A stretch of 64,000 nucleotides of DNA, from positions 62,001-126,000 of the forward strand of contig JABSRT010000010.1 of assembly GCA_013214945.1 (NCBI GenBank), read 5' to 3'. The notes beneath the pieces are model-generated. The model did no database searches. It was not told the origin of the DNA and was given only the letters and a program-made list of their open reading frames with translations. Of this stretch, positions 27,385-37,657 are shown one piece after another. Each line of letters begins with the position of its first letter. Position 1 is the first letter of the stretch. The stretch is from Gammaproteobacteria bacterium. Its GTDB lineage: Bacteria; Pseudomonadota; Gammaproteobacteria; Enterobacterales; Psychrobiaceae. Both the position numbers and the translations under genes were made by a program.

Positions 27385-28230
27385 ATGTCAGTGCCTTCTG
27401 CTTTACCCTCACGGCCGCAAACCATCAAGATAATTTGGCTAATTTGTCAATTTGAACTGGTTAGAGTCGCCCTCACCAAGCGCGGTTTAATGCTGGTTAT
27501 TGCCTTTGCCATTAGTTGGCTGCTGTTGTTAAAATATCCTATTTATCAAGCCGCTGCTATTTTAAGTAACCCGAGCTACTTTAATGACTTTTTCCTGTTC
27601 TCACAAACTATCAATCTTGAGTACCTGCTTGCTTGGCCCTACCCTGAGCTAGCCGTTTATTGGTTGATTGCTGCTTTTGTGTTTCCGTTGACCAGTGTGT
27701 TATTTGCCAGCGATCAATTAGCGTCAGATCATAACCGGGGCACATTACGCTTTATTGCCCTACGCGCCACTCGTAATCAATTATTATTTGGCCGATTCAT
27801 TGCTCAACTTATTATTGTTTTTAGCGGCATTGTGCTTACGCTTGGAGCAACCATGCTGATGGCGTTAATTCGAGATCCATCATCGCTGCTCGCCGCAACC
27901 AACCAATTAGTACTGATTGGCACCAACTTATTCATTTTATGTTTACCCTTTATCGCCTTAATGAGTTTGTTTAACTGCATTTTTGTTTCTGCACGTTTGA
28001 GTGTCGTTGCCACCGTGATTGTTATTCCACTATTAAGCAGCATTATTGGCCTGGCGGCACTTGGCTCACCCGGCTTAAGTTCGCTGTTAATTATCCTACC
28101 GGGTCAACAGTTAACGTCTTTGGTTCAGGCTGATGCAATGTCATCGCTTAACAGTGCGATAGTGCCGTTGGCCCAAACCGTCTGTTATCTGGTATTAGCC
28201 CAACAGATATTTGCCCGGAGAGCACTATGA
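27385..28230 (+). CDS. ABC-2 type exporter permease
   Basis: A 281-residue membrane protein with about six hydrophobic helices. The first is LMLVIAFAISWLLLL, and later ones include LAVYWLIAAFVFPLTSVLFA, FIAQLIIVFSGIVLTLGATMLMALI and VVATVIVIPLLSSIIGLAAL. The charged loop ASDQLASDHNRGTLRFIALRATRNQLLFGRF, with its RGT-RF-like pattern, is typical of ABC-2/NosY permeases. Its last four bases overlap the start of the ATPase gene, so the two form one exporter. The substrate is unknown. Confidence 0.82.
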   Translation: MSVPSALPSRPQTIKIIWLICQFELVRVALTKRGLMLVIAFAISWLLLLKYPIYQAAAILSNPSYFNDFFLFSQTINLEYLLAWPYPELAVYWLIAAFVFPLTSVLFASDQLASDHNRGTLRFIALRATRNQLLFGRFIAQLIIVFSGIVLTLGATMLMALIRDPSSLLAATNQLVLIGTNLFILCLPFIALMSLFNCIFVSARLSVVATVIVIPLLSSIIGLAALGSPGLSSLLIILPGQQLTSLVQADAMSSLNSAIVPLAQTVCYLVLAQQIFARRAL

Positions 28231-29174
28231 CTGCAATTATCCAATGCCGAGATTTAACCAAGCGCTTTGGCGGCAAACTCGCGTTAAACCAAGTTAGCTT
28301 CACCTTAGGCGCCAGTTCTGATGAAAGTCGAGGTGATGGTTTTAACAGCCCACGGCGTGGTGCAACCGCACTTGTTGGTCCTAATGGTGCGGGAAAAACC
28401 ACCTTGTTTAATATTTTAGCCAACTATCAGCAACCGAGCAGCGGTGACATAACCCTGCTTGGTCATGCTCCCGGTGCCAGCGCTTTGCTCGGTCGGATCA
28501 GTTCATTACCGCAAGATGCCCTGCTTGATCCAGCTTTTACCATTGGTCAGCAGCTAACGTTTTACGCCAAACTGCAAGGGTACACCAGCTCAGGCGCTCA
28601 GCTTGAAACCGATCGCGTATTACAATTAGTGAATTTGAGTGAGGTCTTGTCTTTGCGACCAACGAGCTTAAGTCACGGCATGAAAAAACGGGTCGCTATC
28701 GCTCAGGCATTGATTGGTTCGCCGCAACTGGTGCTATTAGACGAGCCGACTGCCGGTCTTGATCCGGCCAGTGCTCGTCAAATAAGAGCGTTGATCGCCG
28801 ATTTATCAGAGCAAGCGCACTTTATTATTAGCTCACACAATTTAAGTGAACTAGAGCAGCTGTGTGACACGGTGTTGTTACTTGAACAAGGCGTAATGAG
28901 CCAACAGAAAATTGGCCATGCCAACGATAACTTAGTGCAGCACCTTAGCCTGCAACTCGTTACTCCAGCCGATAACGAAGTCGTTGCGCTGTTAAATAAA
29001 TTATCGGGCCTGATCTCATTAAATAACCAACAAAAGAATCGTCTGGTTATTAGTTACAACGGCCAAGAGCAACCGCGCTTTGATCGGTTATTGCTCGACT
29101 GCCTTTATCAACATGGCATTGATTACCGACAACTGGTTAAAGGCCAGTCGCTAGAACAGCAATTGTTTGATTAA
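28227..29174 (+). CDS. ABC exporter ATP-binding protein
   Basis: The 315-residue ATPase partner of the preceding permease. It has Walker A LVGPNGAGKTTLFNIL, Q-loop SSLPQDALL, signature LSHGMKKRVAIAQAL, Walker B LVLLDEPTAGLDPAS and switch histidine IISSHNLSELEQL. About 80 residues of a C-terminal domain follow, as in NosF/CcmA-type ATPases. Between the first strand pair and Walker A there is an unusual polar insert of about 15 residues (SDESRGDGFNSPRRG) where relatives have a tight turn. ATG overlaps the permease stop. Confidence 0.88.
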   Translation: MTAIIQCRDLTKRFGGKLALNQVSFTLGASSDESRGDGFNSPRRGATALVGPNGAGKTTLFNILANYQQPSSGDITLLGHAPGASALLGRISSLPQDALLDPAFTIGQQLTFYAKLQGYTSSGAQLETDRVLQLVNLSEVLSLRPTSLSHGMKKRVAIAQALIGSPQLVLLDEPTAGLDPASARQIRALIADLSEQAHFIISSHNLSELEQLCDTVLLLEQGVMSQQKIGHANDNLVQHLSLQLVTPADNEVVALLNKLSGLISLNNQQKNRLVISYNGQEQPRFDRLLLDCLYQHGIDYRQLVKGQSLEQQLFD

Positions 29175-29185
29175 TTAATGGCAAT

Positions 29186-29219
29186 AAAAAAGGCTAGCAT
29201 TCATCAGAGCGCTAGCCTT
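29186..29219 (-). terminator. Rho-independent terminator of kbl-tdh
   Basis: On the minus strand AAGGCTAGC and GCTAGCCTT form a nine-base stem around twelve bases, followed by TTTTTT. It lies 23 bases after the tdh stop codon. Confidence 0.88.
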
Positions 29220-29241
29220 GTTGGTTAAATTAAAGTTAAGG

Positions 29242-30267
29242 TTAATCCCAGTTTAAAATAACTTTTCCTGACAATCCTGAGCCCATGGCGTCAAAACCTT
29301 GCTGGAAATCATCAATGTTAAAATGATGGGTAATAATTGGAGAAATATCGAGGCCTGACTGAATTAAACTGGCCATTTTATACCAAGTTTCAAACATTTC
29401 ACGGCCGTAAATTCCTTTTATCACCAATCCTTTAAAGATAATCTGATCCCAGTCAATTGACATATCTGACGGCGGAATGCCAAGCATCGCAATGCGGCCA
29501 CCGTGGTTCATGTTTTTAAGCATGCTTTGGAACGCCGACGGTACGCCAGACATTTCCATGCCGACATCAAAACCTTCGGTCATGCCAAGGTCGCTCATGA
29601 CATCTTCAAGTTTCTCTTCCATCACGTTAACCGCACGGGTCGCGCCCATTTTCTTGGCAAGTTCAAGACGGTAAGGGTTAACATCAGTAATTACCACGTG
29701 GCGCGCGCCAACGTGTTTACAAATAGCGGCCGCCATAATGCCGATTGGCCCGGCACCGGTAATTAAAACGTCTTCACCAACCAAGTCGAACGACAACGCA
29801 GTGTGCACCGCATTACCAAACGGGTCGAATACCGCAGCTAAGTCATCTGAAATATCATCAGGTAACTTAAAAGCATTAAACGCTGGAATAACTAATAACT
29901 CTGCAAATGAACCTGAACGGTTAACGCCCACGCCAATAGTATTACGGCATAAATGGGTACGGCCACCGCGACAGTTACGACAATGACCACAGGTAATATG
30001 GCCTTCGCCTGATACGCGGTCGCCAATGGCAAAACCTTTAACTTCTTGGCCAATGCCAACGACTTCACCAACATATTCATGACCAACAACCATTGGCACC
30101 GGAATAGTACGCTGTGCCCAGTCATCCCAGTTATAGATGTGCATGTCGGTGCCGCAAATCGCCGTTTTACGGATCCGAATTAATAGATCGTTATGACCCA
30201 TTTGTGGCTCTGGCGCGTCGACCATCCAGATGCCTTTTTCGGCTTTGACTTTACTTAATGCTTTCAT
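29242..30267 (-). CDS. tdh: L-threonine 3-dehydrogenase
   Basis: Tdh oxidises L-threonine with NAD+ to 2-amino-3-ketobutyrate, the first step of threonine breakdown to glycine. The 341-residue zinc alcohol-dehydrogenase-family protein shows the catalytic zinc region [12 protein letters not shown] and GHEYVGEVV. The structural zinc cysteines are in [15 protein letters not shown], and the NAD motif is [14 protein letters not shown]. It overlaps the end of kbl by four bases, so both steps are coupled in translation. Confidence 0.97.
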   Translation of the reverse strand: MKALSKVKAEKGIWMVDAPEPQMGHNDLLIRIRKTAICGTDMHIYNWDDWAQRTIPVPMVVGHEYVGEVVGIGQEVKGFAIGDRVSGEGHITCGHCRNCRGGRTHLCRNTIGVGVNRSGSFAELLVIPAFNAFKLPDDISDDLAAVFDPFGNAVHTALSFDLVGEDVLITGAGPIGIMAAAICKHVGARHVVITDVNPYRLELAKKMGATRAVNVMEEKLEDVMSDLGMTEGFDVGMEMSGVPSAFQSMLKNMNHGGRIAMLGIPPSDMSIDWDQIIFKGLVIKGIYGREMFETWYKMASLIQSGLDISPIITHHFNIDDFQQGFDAMGSGLSGKVILNWD

Positions 30268-31457
30268 GAAATAACCTTAAGCTCTTTACCGACTTCGATA
30301 AATGCAGCAATAGCCTGATCTAACTGAGCTTTGGTGTGTGCAGCAGACATTTGAGTACGGATACGTGCCGCGCCTTTAGGGACCACAGGAAATGAGAAAC
30401 CAACAACGTAAATGCCTTTCGCCAGCAGCTTGTTTGACATTTGCTGTGCTAATTTCGCATCACCTAACATCACAGGTACAATCGCGTGATCCGCACCCGA
30501 CATCGTGAAGCCAGCAGCAGCCATTTCACTACGGAAATATTCGGCATTCGCTTTAACGCGGTCGCGTAGCTCTTGGCCGTCTTCAAGCATATCTAATACT
30601 TTGATTGAGGCCGTAACAATCGCTGGTGCCAGCGAGTTTGAGAACAAATAAGGGCGTGAACGTTGACGCAACCATTCAACCACTTCTTTACTGGCTGAGG
30701 TAAAGCCGCCTGACGCGCCGCCAAGTGCTTTGCCTAACGTGCCAGTAATAATGTCAACTCGGTTCATCACGTCGCAATGCTCGTGAGTGCCACGACCAAG
30801 ATCACCAACAAAACCAACAGCATGTGAGTCATCAACCATTACCATTGCGTCATACTTATCAGCAAGATCACAAACGCCTTTAAGGTTGGCGATCACGCCG
30901 TCCATTGAAAAGACACCGTCAGTGGCAATTAATTTAAAACGAGCACCAGCTTCAGTTGCCGCAATTAATTGCGCTTCAAGTGCAGCCATGTCGTTATTGG
31001 CGTAGCGAAAACGCTTAGCCTTACATAAACGCACGCCATCGATAATTGAGGCATGATTAAGTGCATCGGAAATGATCGCGTCTTCAGGGCCTAATAAGGT
31101 TTCAAATAAACCGGCATTGGCATCGAAACATGATGAATACAAAATAGTATCTGGCATGCCAAGGAATGAACTCAGTTTATTTTCCAGTTGCTTATGAATA
31201 TCTTGAGTACCACAGATAAATCGCACCGACGCCATACCAAAGCCATTGTTATCTAGGCCATGTTTAGCAGCGGTTATAAGATCAGGGTGATTGGCTAAAC
31301 CTAAATAGTTGTTAGCACAAAAATTAATAACTTCACCAGCGGATACTTCAATGCCAGTATCCTGCGGTGAAAGCAGCTGACGCTCTTCTTTGTATAGGCC
31401 GTCGGCCTTCACTTGAACGAGCTGTTGCTTAATAAAATCACTAAATGAACCAGACAT
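30264..31457 (-). CDS. kbl: 2-amino-3-ketobutyrate coenzyme A ligase
   Basis: Kbl is a PLP enzyme that cleaves 2-amino-3-ketobutyrate with CoA to glycine and acetyl-CoA. The 397 residues include [45 protein letters not shown] and the PLP lysine in [14 protein letters not shown]. It precedes tdh in one operon. The 230-base upstream region has an imperfect inverted repeat that may be regulatory. Confidence 0.97.
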   Translation of the reverse strand: MSGSFSDFIKQQLVQVKADGLYKEERQLLSPQDTGIEVSAGEVINFCANNYLGLANHPDLITAAKHGLDNNGFGMASVRFICGTQDIHKQLENKLSSFLGMPDTILYSSCFDANAGLFETLLGPEDAIISDALNHASIIDGVRLCKAKRFRYANNDMAALEAQLIAATEAGARFKLIATDGVFSMDGVIANLKGVCDLADKYDAMVMVDDSHAVGFVGDLGRGTHEHCDVMNRVDIITGTLGKALGGASGGFTSASKEVVEWLRQRSRPYLFSNSLAPAIVTASIKVLDMLEDGQELRDRVKANAEYFRSEMAAAGFTMSGADHAIVPVMLGDAKLAQQMSNKLLAKGIYVVGFSFPVVPKGAARIRTQMSAAHTKAQLDQAIAAFIEVGKELKVIS

Positions 31458-31610
31458 GATGTCTCCTAAAAAATGAACGGGTATGTTCGTCGTTAGTATA
31501 GCGCCATGTGCGGCGCTGTACGGTGCGAGTATAGGAGTATGTTACTGGTATTTGTGATACAAATCCGTTCTATCGGGCCAGAATAGCAGCACTATTAGTT
31601 TTTTTCGTGT

Positions 31611-31655
31611 TAACAAGTTGTTTCAACTATAAAACAATGAAATAACAACATGTTA
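31611..31655. repeat. Imperfect inverted repeat between kbl and the TetR gene
   Basis: TAACAAGTTGTT and AACAACATGTTA are 12-base arms with one mismatch, 21 bases apart. The repeat lies upstream of kbl and downstream of the tetR-type gene. It could be a terminator without a clear T-run or an operator for kbl-tdh. Confidence 0.4.
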
Positions 31656-31686
31656 TACGTAGCTTGTAATCTGGTTATCAATATTA

Positions 31687-32346
31687 CTAATCGAGGGTCG
31701 GTGAAATATCATCACTGTTCATTAATTCGCGATAGTTTTTCTCAATTTGATTGAGATGAGTACGGCCCTTATCACTAATATGGCCCTTAAAAATACAAAT
31801 TACTTTAAGCACGCCCGCTGAAATTGTTGCTTGGGTAATTTCTTCCTCACTCTGGGTTTGTTGGTAACTAATCCAAAAGGTCACCACTAGTTTCAAGGTT
31901 TGGGCCAAATCATTAAGCATGTCATCGTCGAGATCAATATAACCTTGCTCGCGGATCTCAGCCAAGCTGGTGATAATTCGATGATAGAGCCGCTTTTGAG
32001 CAACCAGATAGCGCTGGTGCAGCTCTTTGTCTCGAGCCAAAATGTCGGTCAAGTTGGCGTAAAAAAAACGAAAGCGCCACATCGAATAAAAAACCCGATC
32101 AACGTAATACATCATTTCATCCATACCGACGCTTTCGTGATGCTGCGGCTGAAACATTTGGTCAAGATTTTGTTCATACAGGGTATAGATAGAACGAATA
32201 ATATCGTCCTTATTACGGTAATGGTAATAAAGATTGCCGGGGCTAATATTGAGGTGGGCCGCAATATGATTGGTTGATACATTTCGCTCACCAAGCAAAT
32301 TAAATAACTCGATGCTTGCTTGGATAATTTTATCTTTGGTTTTCAT
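31687..32346 (-). CDS. TetR/AcrR-family transcriptional regulator
   Basis: A 219-residue regulator with an N-terminal TetR helix-turn-helix: KDKIIQASIELFNLLGERNVSTNHIAAHLNISPGNLYYHYRNKDDII. The C-terminal ligand-binding domain is all-helical, with a notable aromatic stretch (YYVDRVFYSMWRFRFFYANL) that suggests a hydrophobic ligand pocket. Neither target nor ligand is known. It lies between kbl-tdh (same strand) and waaA (divergent), so control of either neighbour is possible but unproven. Confidence 0.88.
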   Translation of the reverse strand: MKTKDKIIQASIELFNLLGERNVSTNHIAAHLNISPGNLYYHYRNKDDIIRSIYTLYEQNLDQMFQPQHHESVGMDEMMYYVDRVFYSMWRFRFFYANLTDILARDKELHQRYLVAQKRLYHRIITSLAEIREQGYIDLDDDMLNDLAQTLKLVVTFWISYQQTQSEEEITQATISAGVLKVICIFKGHISDKGRTHLNQIEKNYRELMNSDDISPTLD

Positions 32347-32500
32347 TAGTATCTGTTTTGCTTAGTTGTTATTAAGAATATATCTAGGGCACAAACCACC
32401 AGCGAACTGTTATTTTTTCCAAAACAACGTATGATAAAGCCTAGTCAGACTCGTACTCCCCCTATGAGTCAATGTAACCTGTTCACAGACAACAAGCAAA

Positions 32501-33781
32501 ATGAATAGACACTTATATACCTTTTTTTTATACCTACTTACGCCAATTATCTTAGCTTATCTTGGCTATAGAGCGTTACGATCGGCCGATTATCGCGGCA
32601 GGGTTGGCGAACGCTTCGGCTTTAATAAATTTAATGTCAGCAAACCGGTTATTTTAATCCATTCGGTATCGGTTGGTGAAACCATTGCTGCTACGCCATT
32701 AATCAATAATTTGCTCTGCAACCATCCCGATCATCAAATTGTGGTAACAACGAGTACTCCTACTGGCAGCGCCACTGTGATCAAAGCATTTGGCAATCGC
32801 GTTACCCATTGTTATTTACCGCTAGACTTACCTGGTGCGATGCAACGATTCTTGCATCGATTACAGCCTGCCATTTGCATTATTATGGAAACGGAATTGT
32901 GGCCCAACATGATTCATCAGTTGCACCAACGCCAAATTCCGACCTTACTAGCCAATGCCAGAATGTCTGAAAAGTCAGCCCGTGGCTATCATAAAAAAGC
33001 CGCACCATTAATGGCCGAAATGTTAGCTAAAATAACGCAAGTATCAGCGCAATTTGCCAGTGATGGTCAACGTTTCTCAGATTTAGGCTTAGCGGCAGAA
33101 AAATTAAAAATTACCGGCAGCATCAAGTTCGATCTTAAGATTTCACCTGAATTAATCGCGCAACAAATGCAGTTAAAAGCAGCGTGGGCCACTCAGCGTC
33201 CGGTTTGGGTCGCAGGTAGTACCCACCCAGTTGAAGATCAGCAAATTTTGCAGGTTCACCAACAATTGTTACTGCAACTACCCGAGTTATTACTGGTTAT
33301 TGTGCCGCGCCATTCGGAGCGATTCGACGGAGTCAGTCAACTGTGCCAAAGCATGGCGCTTAGTTTTGTCAAACGTAGCGATGACGAAGCACCAAGCCTC
33401 AAGACCCAAGTTGTAGTAGGCGATACCATGGGCGAATTATTACTGATGTGCGGGGTGGCGGATGTCGCTTTTATTGGCGGCAGTTTAATAGAGCGTGGCG
33501 GCCATAACCCACTAGAACCCGCCGCTTTAGGCAAGCCGGTATTAATGGGTCCACATGTCTTTAATTTTAGCGACATTTGTCAACGTTTAACCGCTGCCAA
33601 AGGTTTAACGATCGTCGAAGACCCATCTCAGCTCAGTCAAGAGCTGCAACGCTTATTTAACGATAACAACCAGCGACTGACCATGGGTCATAGCGCTCAA
33701 GAGTTTGTCAAAAGCAACCAAGGCACTCTGCAACGCCTTGAGCTGTGGGTTAGTAAGCAGCTAGCAATAACCAATACTTAA
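32501..33781 (+). CDS. waaA: 3-deoxy-D-manno-octulosonic acid transferase
   Basis: WaaA (KdtA) adds Kdo from CMP-Kdo to lipid IVA at the inner face of the inner membrane. The 426-residue GT30 protein has an N-terminal membrane anchor (TFFLYLLTPIILAYLGYRAL). It also shows the motifs HSVSVGETIAATPLI, TTSTPTGSATV, METELWPNM, WVAGSTHPVEDQQI, FIGGSLIERGGHNPLEPAALGKPVLMGPH and NF. The adjacent converging kdkA suggests a single phosphorylated Kdo, as in Haemophilus and Vibrio. Confidence 0.96.
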   Translation: MNRHLYTFFLYLLTPIILAYLGYRALRSADYRGRVGERFGFNKFNVSKPVILIHSVSVGETIAATPLINNLLCNHPDHQIVVTTSTPTGSATVIKAFGNRVTHCYLPLDLPGAMQRFLHRLQPAICIIMETELWPNMIHQLHQRQIPTLLANARMSEKSARGYHKKAAPLMAEMLAKITQVSAQFASDGQRFSDLGLAAEKLKITGSIKFDLKISPELIAQQMQLKAAWATQRPVWVAGSTHPVEDQQILQVHQQLLLQLPELLLVIVPRHSERFDGVSQLCQSMALSFVKRSDDEAPSLKTQVVVGDTMGELLLMCGVADVAFIGGSLIERGGHNPLEPAALGKPVLMGPHVFNFSDICQRLTAAKGLTIVEDPSQLSQELQRLFNDNNQRLTMGHSAQEFVKSNQGTLQRLELWVSKQLAITNT

Positions 33782-33794
33782 ACCTGGCTAGGAG

Positions 33795-34520
33795 TTAAGC
33801 TTGCACTGCCATTGCTTGCTGATAACCTTGCAATAACTGTTGCCACTGCTGCGGACCAAAATGAAAAACGCCAAGTTGGGCTAATTCTTTCTCAAAAGAG
33901 CGTAATAACCGGTCGAGGTTTTGCTGGCACCAGGCACCAGCCTCGGCTTTTATTTCACCGCGATCAAAATCAATTAACCAAGTTTGCTGGTTGTTGTCGA
34001 TCAAAATATTGTGGGCATTTAAATCGGCGTGATAAACCCGCGCCCGATGAAATTCTGCAATCGTTGCACCAATCGCCGCCCATTGCGATTCTGTTAGCGG
34101 CCCTTGTGTTAACAAGGCCACCAGATCCTGACCATTGTCGACCATCTTCATCAGTAAATCGGCCCGATAAATTAAGCCAGTTTTGGTCACTTGCGCTGCC
34201 ACAACGCGACAAGCCGGTAACTGCAGTCGCTCTAATTCCACCAATAACGAAAATTCGCGATAAGCCCTAGTTTGTTCGATACTGCTAAACCAATAACAAT
34301 CTGTTATTAATTTACCAATTAAACCGCCACGATAATAATGGCGTAATACCATAGCCTGCTCTGGCAGGCCGACAAACCAGGTGACATTACGGCCATGAGA
34401 TTGACCTAAAATCTGCTGTTGTTGCTGCCAATACGAGGGCATAAACCACGCCCGATCGACCACGGCGTCTAAATGACCAATAAGCCACTGATTATCTGAT
34501 TGTTGCAGGTGTAAAACCAC
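33795..34520 (-). CDS. kdkA: 3-deoxy-D-manno-octulosonic acid kinase
   Basis: KdkA phosphorylates position 4 of the Kdo residue on lipid A, a modification of organisms with a single Kdo. The 241-residue protein has a small protein-kinase-like fold: VLRHYYRGGLIGKL (nucleotide-binding lysine region), catalytic loop YHADLNAHNILID and metal-binding LIDFDRGEI. The start is a GTG followed by VLHLQQSDN. It converges on waaA with a 13-base gap. Confidence 0.93.
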   Translation of the reverse strand: MVLHLQQSDNQWLIGHLDAVVDRAWFMPSYWQQQQQILGQSHGRNVTWFVGLPEQAMVLRHYYRGGLIGKLITDCYWFSSIEQTRAYREFSLLVELERLQLPACRVVAAQVTKTGLIYRADLLMKMVDNGQDLVALLTQGPLTESQWAAIGATIAEFHRARVYHADLNAHNILIDNNQQTWLIDFDRGEIKAEAGAWCQQNLDRLLRSFEKELAQLGVFHFGPQQWQQLLQGYQQAMAVQA

Positions 34521-34653
34521 AGAGAAATATCCATCGAATAATTTTCGCTAGTTTAGCCTAATCGGCGACGGGTTTATACCTAAGCGATTTGACGATTCAT
34601 TTAGAACTTATGATAAACTCAAGATCTCTGAGACAACCAATAAGTTTACCGCC

Positions 34654-35748
34654 ATGAATTACCCCGGACATCAGCCGCAATCTATTTGTATTCTACGTTT
34701 AAGTGCCATTGGAGACGTCTGCAATGCTGTCGCCGCAGTGCAAGCCATTCAGCGCCGCTGGCCAGAAACAACCATCACATGGGTGATCGGTAAAGTAGAA
34801 GCTATGCTGCTTGAAGGATTACCAGGGGTCGAATTTATTATTTTTGACAAAAAATCCGGCTTACAAGGTTATAAAGAACTCAAGACAACGCTTAAAGGTC
34901 GCCAGTTCGATGTTTTATTGCAAATGCAGGTCGCGCTGCGAGCTAGCCTCGCCAGTTGGTGCATCAAAGCCAAGTACAAAGTAGGTTTTGATAAAAAACG
35001 AGCGAAAGAAGGCCAATGGTTGTTTGGTAATCGTAGAATTAAGGCACAAATAAAACCTCACGTACTCGACGGTTTCATGGCCTTTGCCGAAGTCACAGGG
35101 GTAACAGATCTCACTCCGCAATGGCAAATGCCACTAAATGAGCAAGACCTCAACTGGGCCAATCAACATTTTGATCCCGATCGCCGAACTTTAGTTATTG
35201 CACCAGCCGCCAGTAAAGCCGAGCGAAATTGGCAGGCTCAGCACTATAGCGCTATTGTTAACTATGCTCACGATAAAGATTGGAATGTTATTTTATGTGG
35301 CGGTCCGACAGCATCAGAGCAACAGCTTGGACAATTGATCAATGATAGCTGCGAGCAGCAACCACTAAATTTAATTGGTAAAACAACGTTAAAGCAGCTG
35401 CTAGCAGTATTAAAACAAGCTGATGTGGTGTTAGCGCCAGATACCGGCCCAGCACATATGGCCGTCACCGTAGCTACGCCAGTTATTGGTTTATATGCGC
35501 ACAGTAACCCTGCGCGAACAGGCCCATATAGCTATCAAGAGTTTGTCGTTAGTACTTATATTGAGACCATCGTAGAGCAAAAGAAAAAACCTATTTCGAT
35601 GATCAAATGGGGCACCCGGGCTAAAGGCGAAAACTTAATGGACACAATTAAAGTCCAAGACGTAAAAAACAAACTAGAAACGATGATTTTAGAGCTTGAT
35701 TTGGCCCCAAAACGTTATGGTGGTTTCGCTAAAAAAACTCAATCATAA
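34654..35748 (+). CDS. LPS heptosyltransferase, GT9 family
   Basis: A 364-residue GT9 protein, probably an inner-core heptosyltransferase that uses ADP-heptose. It has the N-terminal motif ICILRLSAIGDVCNAVAAVQAIQRRWP, and the donor-binding region LAPDTGPAHMAVTVATPVIGLYAHSNPARTGP with GKTTLKQLLAVLKQAD. Its place beside waaA and kdkA fits inner-core assembly. Whether it is the first (WaaC) or second (WaaF) transferase is not clear, so no symbol is given. Confidence 0.87.
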   Translation: MNYPGHQPQSICILRLSAIGDVCNAVAAVQAIQRRWPETTITWVIGKVEAMLLEGLPGVEFIIFDKKSGLQGYKELKTTLKGRQFDVLLQMQVALRASLASWCIKAKYKVGFDKKRAKEGQWLFGNRRIKAQIKPHVLDGFMAFAEVTGVTDLTPQWQMPLNEQDLNWANQHFDPDRRTLVIAPAASKAERNWQAQHYSAIVNYAHDKDWNVILCGGPTASEQQLGQLINDSCEQQPLNLIGKTTLKQLLAVLKQADVVLAPDTGPAHMAVTVATPVIGLYAHSNPARTGPYSYQEFVVSTYIETIVEQKKKPISMIKWGTRAKGENLMDTIKVQDVKNKLETMILELDLAPKRYGGFAKKTQS

Positions 35749-35973
35749 AGATGGCCCAGGTGTAAGTTCTGCAGTAAGGCTAAAATTTTTGAGCGCCTAC
35801 AACGTGAGGGCGCAATATCTACTTTCCTGAAGCCTTGCTGCAATACGGGGCTATCATGTCCCTAAGTAAATTATAGCTTAACAATCAAGAGATAAATTAG
35901 GCTTAATGCGCCCGAGATTAATCATGCTATTGACCACGGTCGAGATATTAATCACAATAGCGAAAAGTTTTAA

Positions 35974-36468
<495 letters not shown>

Positions 36469-36632
36469 GTTATGAAAGTAGTTCGTCTAAAATAAAGGTC
36501 TAGTTATGTGGGATTTCCTAATAATAACTATCTAGTGATCATAATCACTTTTAAAACGACTGATAGACTTGATCAAAATACCCTCATCTCATAAGATGGC
36601 TTGGAATACTTTAATATTATCTGGGATGGGAT

Positions 36633-37388
36633 GTGAACAAAGAAAATGTTGCGCTAGTTCTAACGAGCTGTAATCGATTTGATTTACTTGAAATGACTTT
36701 AGCCAGTTTTTTCAAATTCAATACTTACCCTATCTCTCAGCATATCATCATTGAAGATAGTCATAATCTAGTGCAATTAACAAAAGTGCTAGATAAGTTC
36801 CCTGCTATTGATTTCATCGTATTAAATAACGATCCTCAATTAGGTCAAATGAGAAGCATTGATAAGGCTTATGCATGTGTAACTGCTGAGTATATTTTTC
36901 ACTGCGAGGACGATTGGGAGTTTTATCGAGAAGGTTTTATCGAAGACTCATTTGACGTCCTAAAATCAGATGAAAAAATTGTAACCGTTTGGCTACGAGA
37001 ACAAAATGATACTAATGAGCATCCAGTTGAACCAGAACTTTTCGACAGCACTTCCACCAAACCCATACAATATCAGATCATGTTACGTAACCATAAGCGT
37101 CGGGCTAATTCAGCCCTGTGGCACGGCTTTACATTTAATCCAGGCTTGAGAAGGCTGTCTGACTATCAAATACTTGCACCTATAGGTGAATTGGCTGGTG
37201 AACTTAACATGAGTGAGATTTATCATCAAAAAGGCTTCAAAGCGGCAATTTTCCCAACGGGTTATGTGCGGCATACAGGTGACCATAGGGGGATCAGGTA
37301 TAAACTCAGCCAAAATCAGCTAGCTAAAGATTTTTCGGTTTTCTGCAAACGAATTAGCGCTGCGTTCTGTCGAATTTTCGGCATTTAA
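36633..37388 (+). CDS. Putative glycosyltransferase family 2-like protein
   Basis: A 251-residue protein that begins ALVLTSCNRFDLLEMTLASFFKF, the nucleotide-sugar-binding start of a GT-A glycosyltransferase, with a DxD-like acidic motif HCEDDWEFYREGF. The C-terminus has a positively charged stretch without a clear membrane helix. The start is GTG, because the overlapping ATG runs into a stop. It is AT-rich compared with coaD and has a different codon look, as do the next two genes. It is probably a variable LPS or polysaccharide decoration enzyme; donor and acceptor are unknown. Confidence 0.75.
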   Translation: MNKENVALVLTSCNRFDLLEMTLASFFKFNTYPISQHIIIEDSHNLVQLTKVLDKFPAIDFIVLNNDPQLGQMRSIDKAYACVTAEYIFHCEDDWEFYREGFIEDSFDVLKSDEKIVTVWLREQNDTNEHPVEPELFDSTSTKPIQYQIMLRNHKRRANSALWHGFTFNPGLRRLSDYQILAPIGELAGELNMSEIYHQKGFKAAIFPTGYVRHTGDHRGIRYKLSQNQLAKDFSVFCKRISAAFCRIFGI

Positions 37389-37620
37389 TTTACATTAAAA
37401 AGTACAAACCCTTGAAGCCAATTAATTTTTTTAGCGACCACTAATTGGCTATACCTATCTGGATTAATACGAAGTCAGTTTGTTCCGAATAGGTATCGCT
37501 GGCATAAGCCACAGCCTTTTTAGCAACAGCTCTTTAGCTAAAAATAGTGTATAAGTTCAAATGATGATTAATTATACTTCTCTTGAACTTACCTGCTAAC
37601 GCTCAAAGAAAGTAAGTCGT

Positions 37621-37657
37621 CCATCATTACCTAACGTTTAATCTTAGGTAATGATGG
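37621..37657 (-). repeat. 13-base-stem hairpin spanning the stop codon of the GT25 gene
   Basis: CCATCATTACCTA and TAGGTAATGATGG are perfect inverted copies separated by eleven bases. The last codons and stop codon of the glycosyltransferase lie inside it. There is no T-run, so it is more likely an mRNA 3'-end stabiliser or Rho-linked stop than an intrinsic terminator. Confidence 0.6.
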
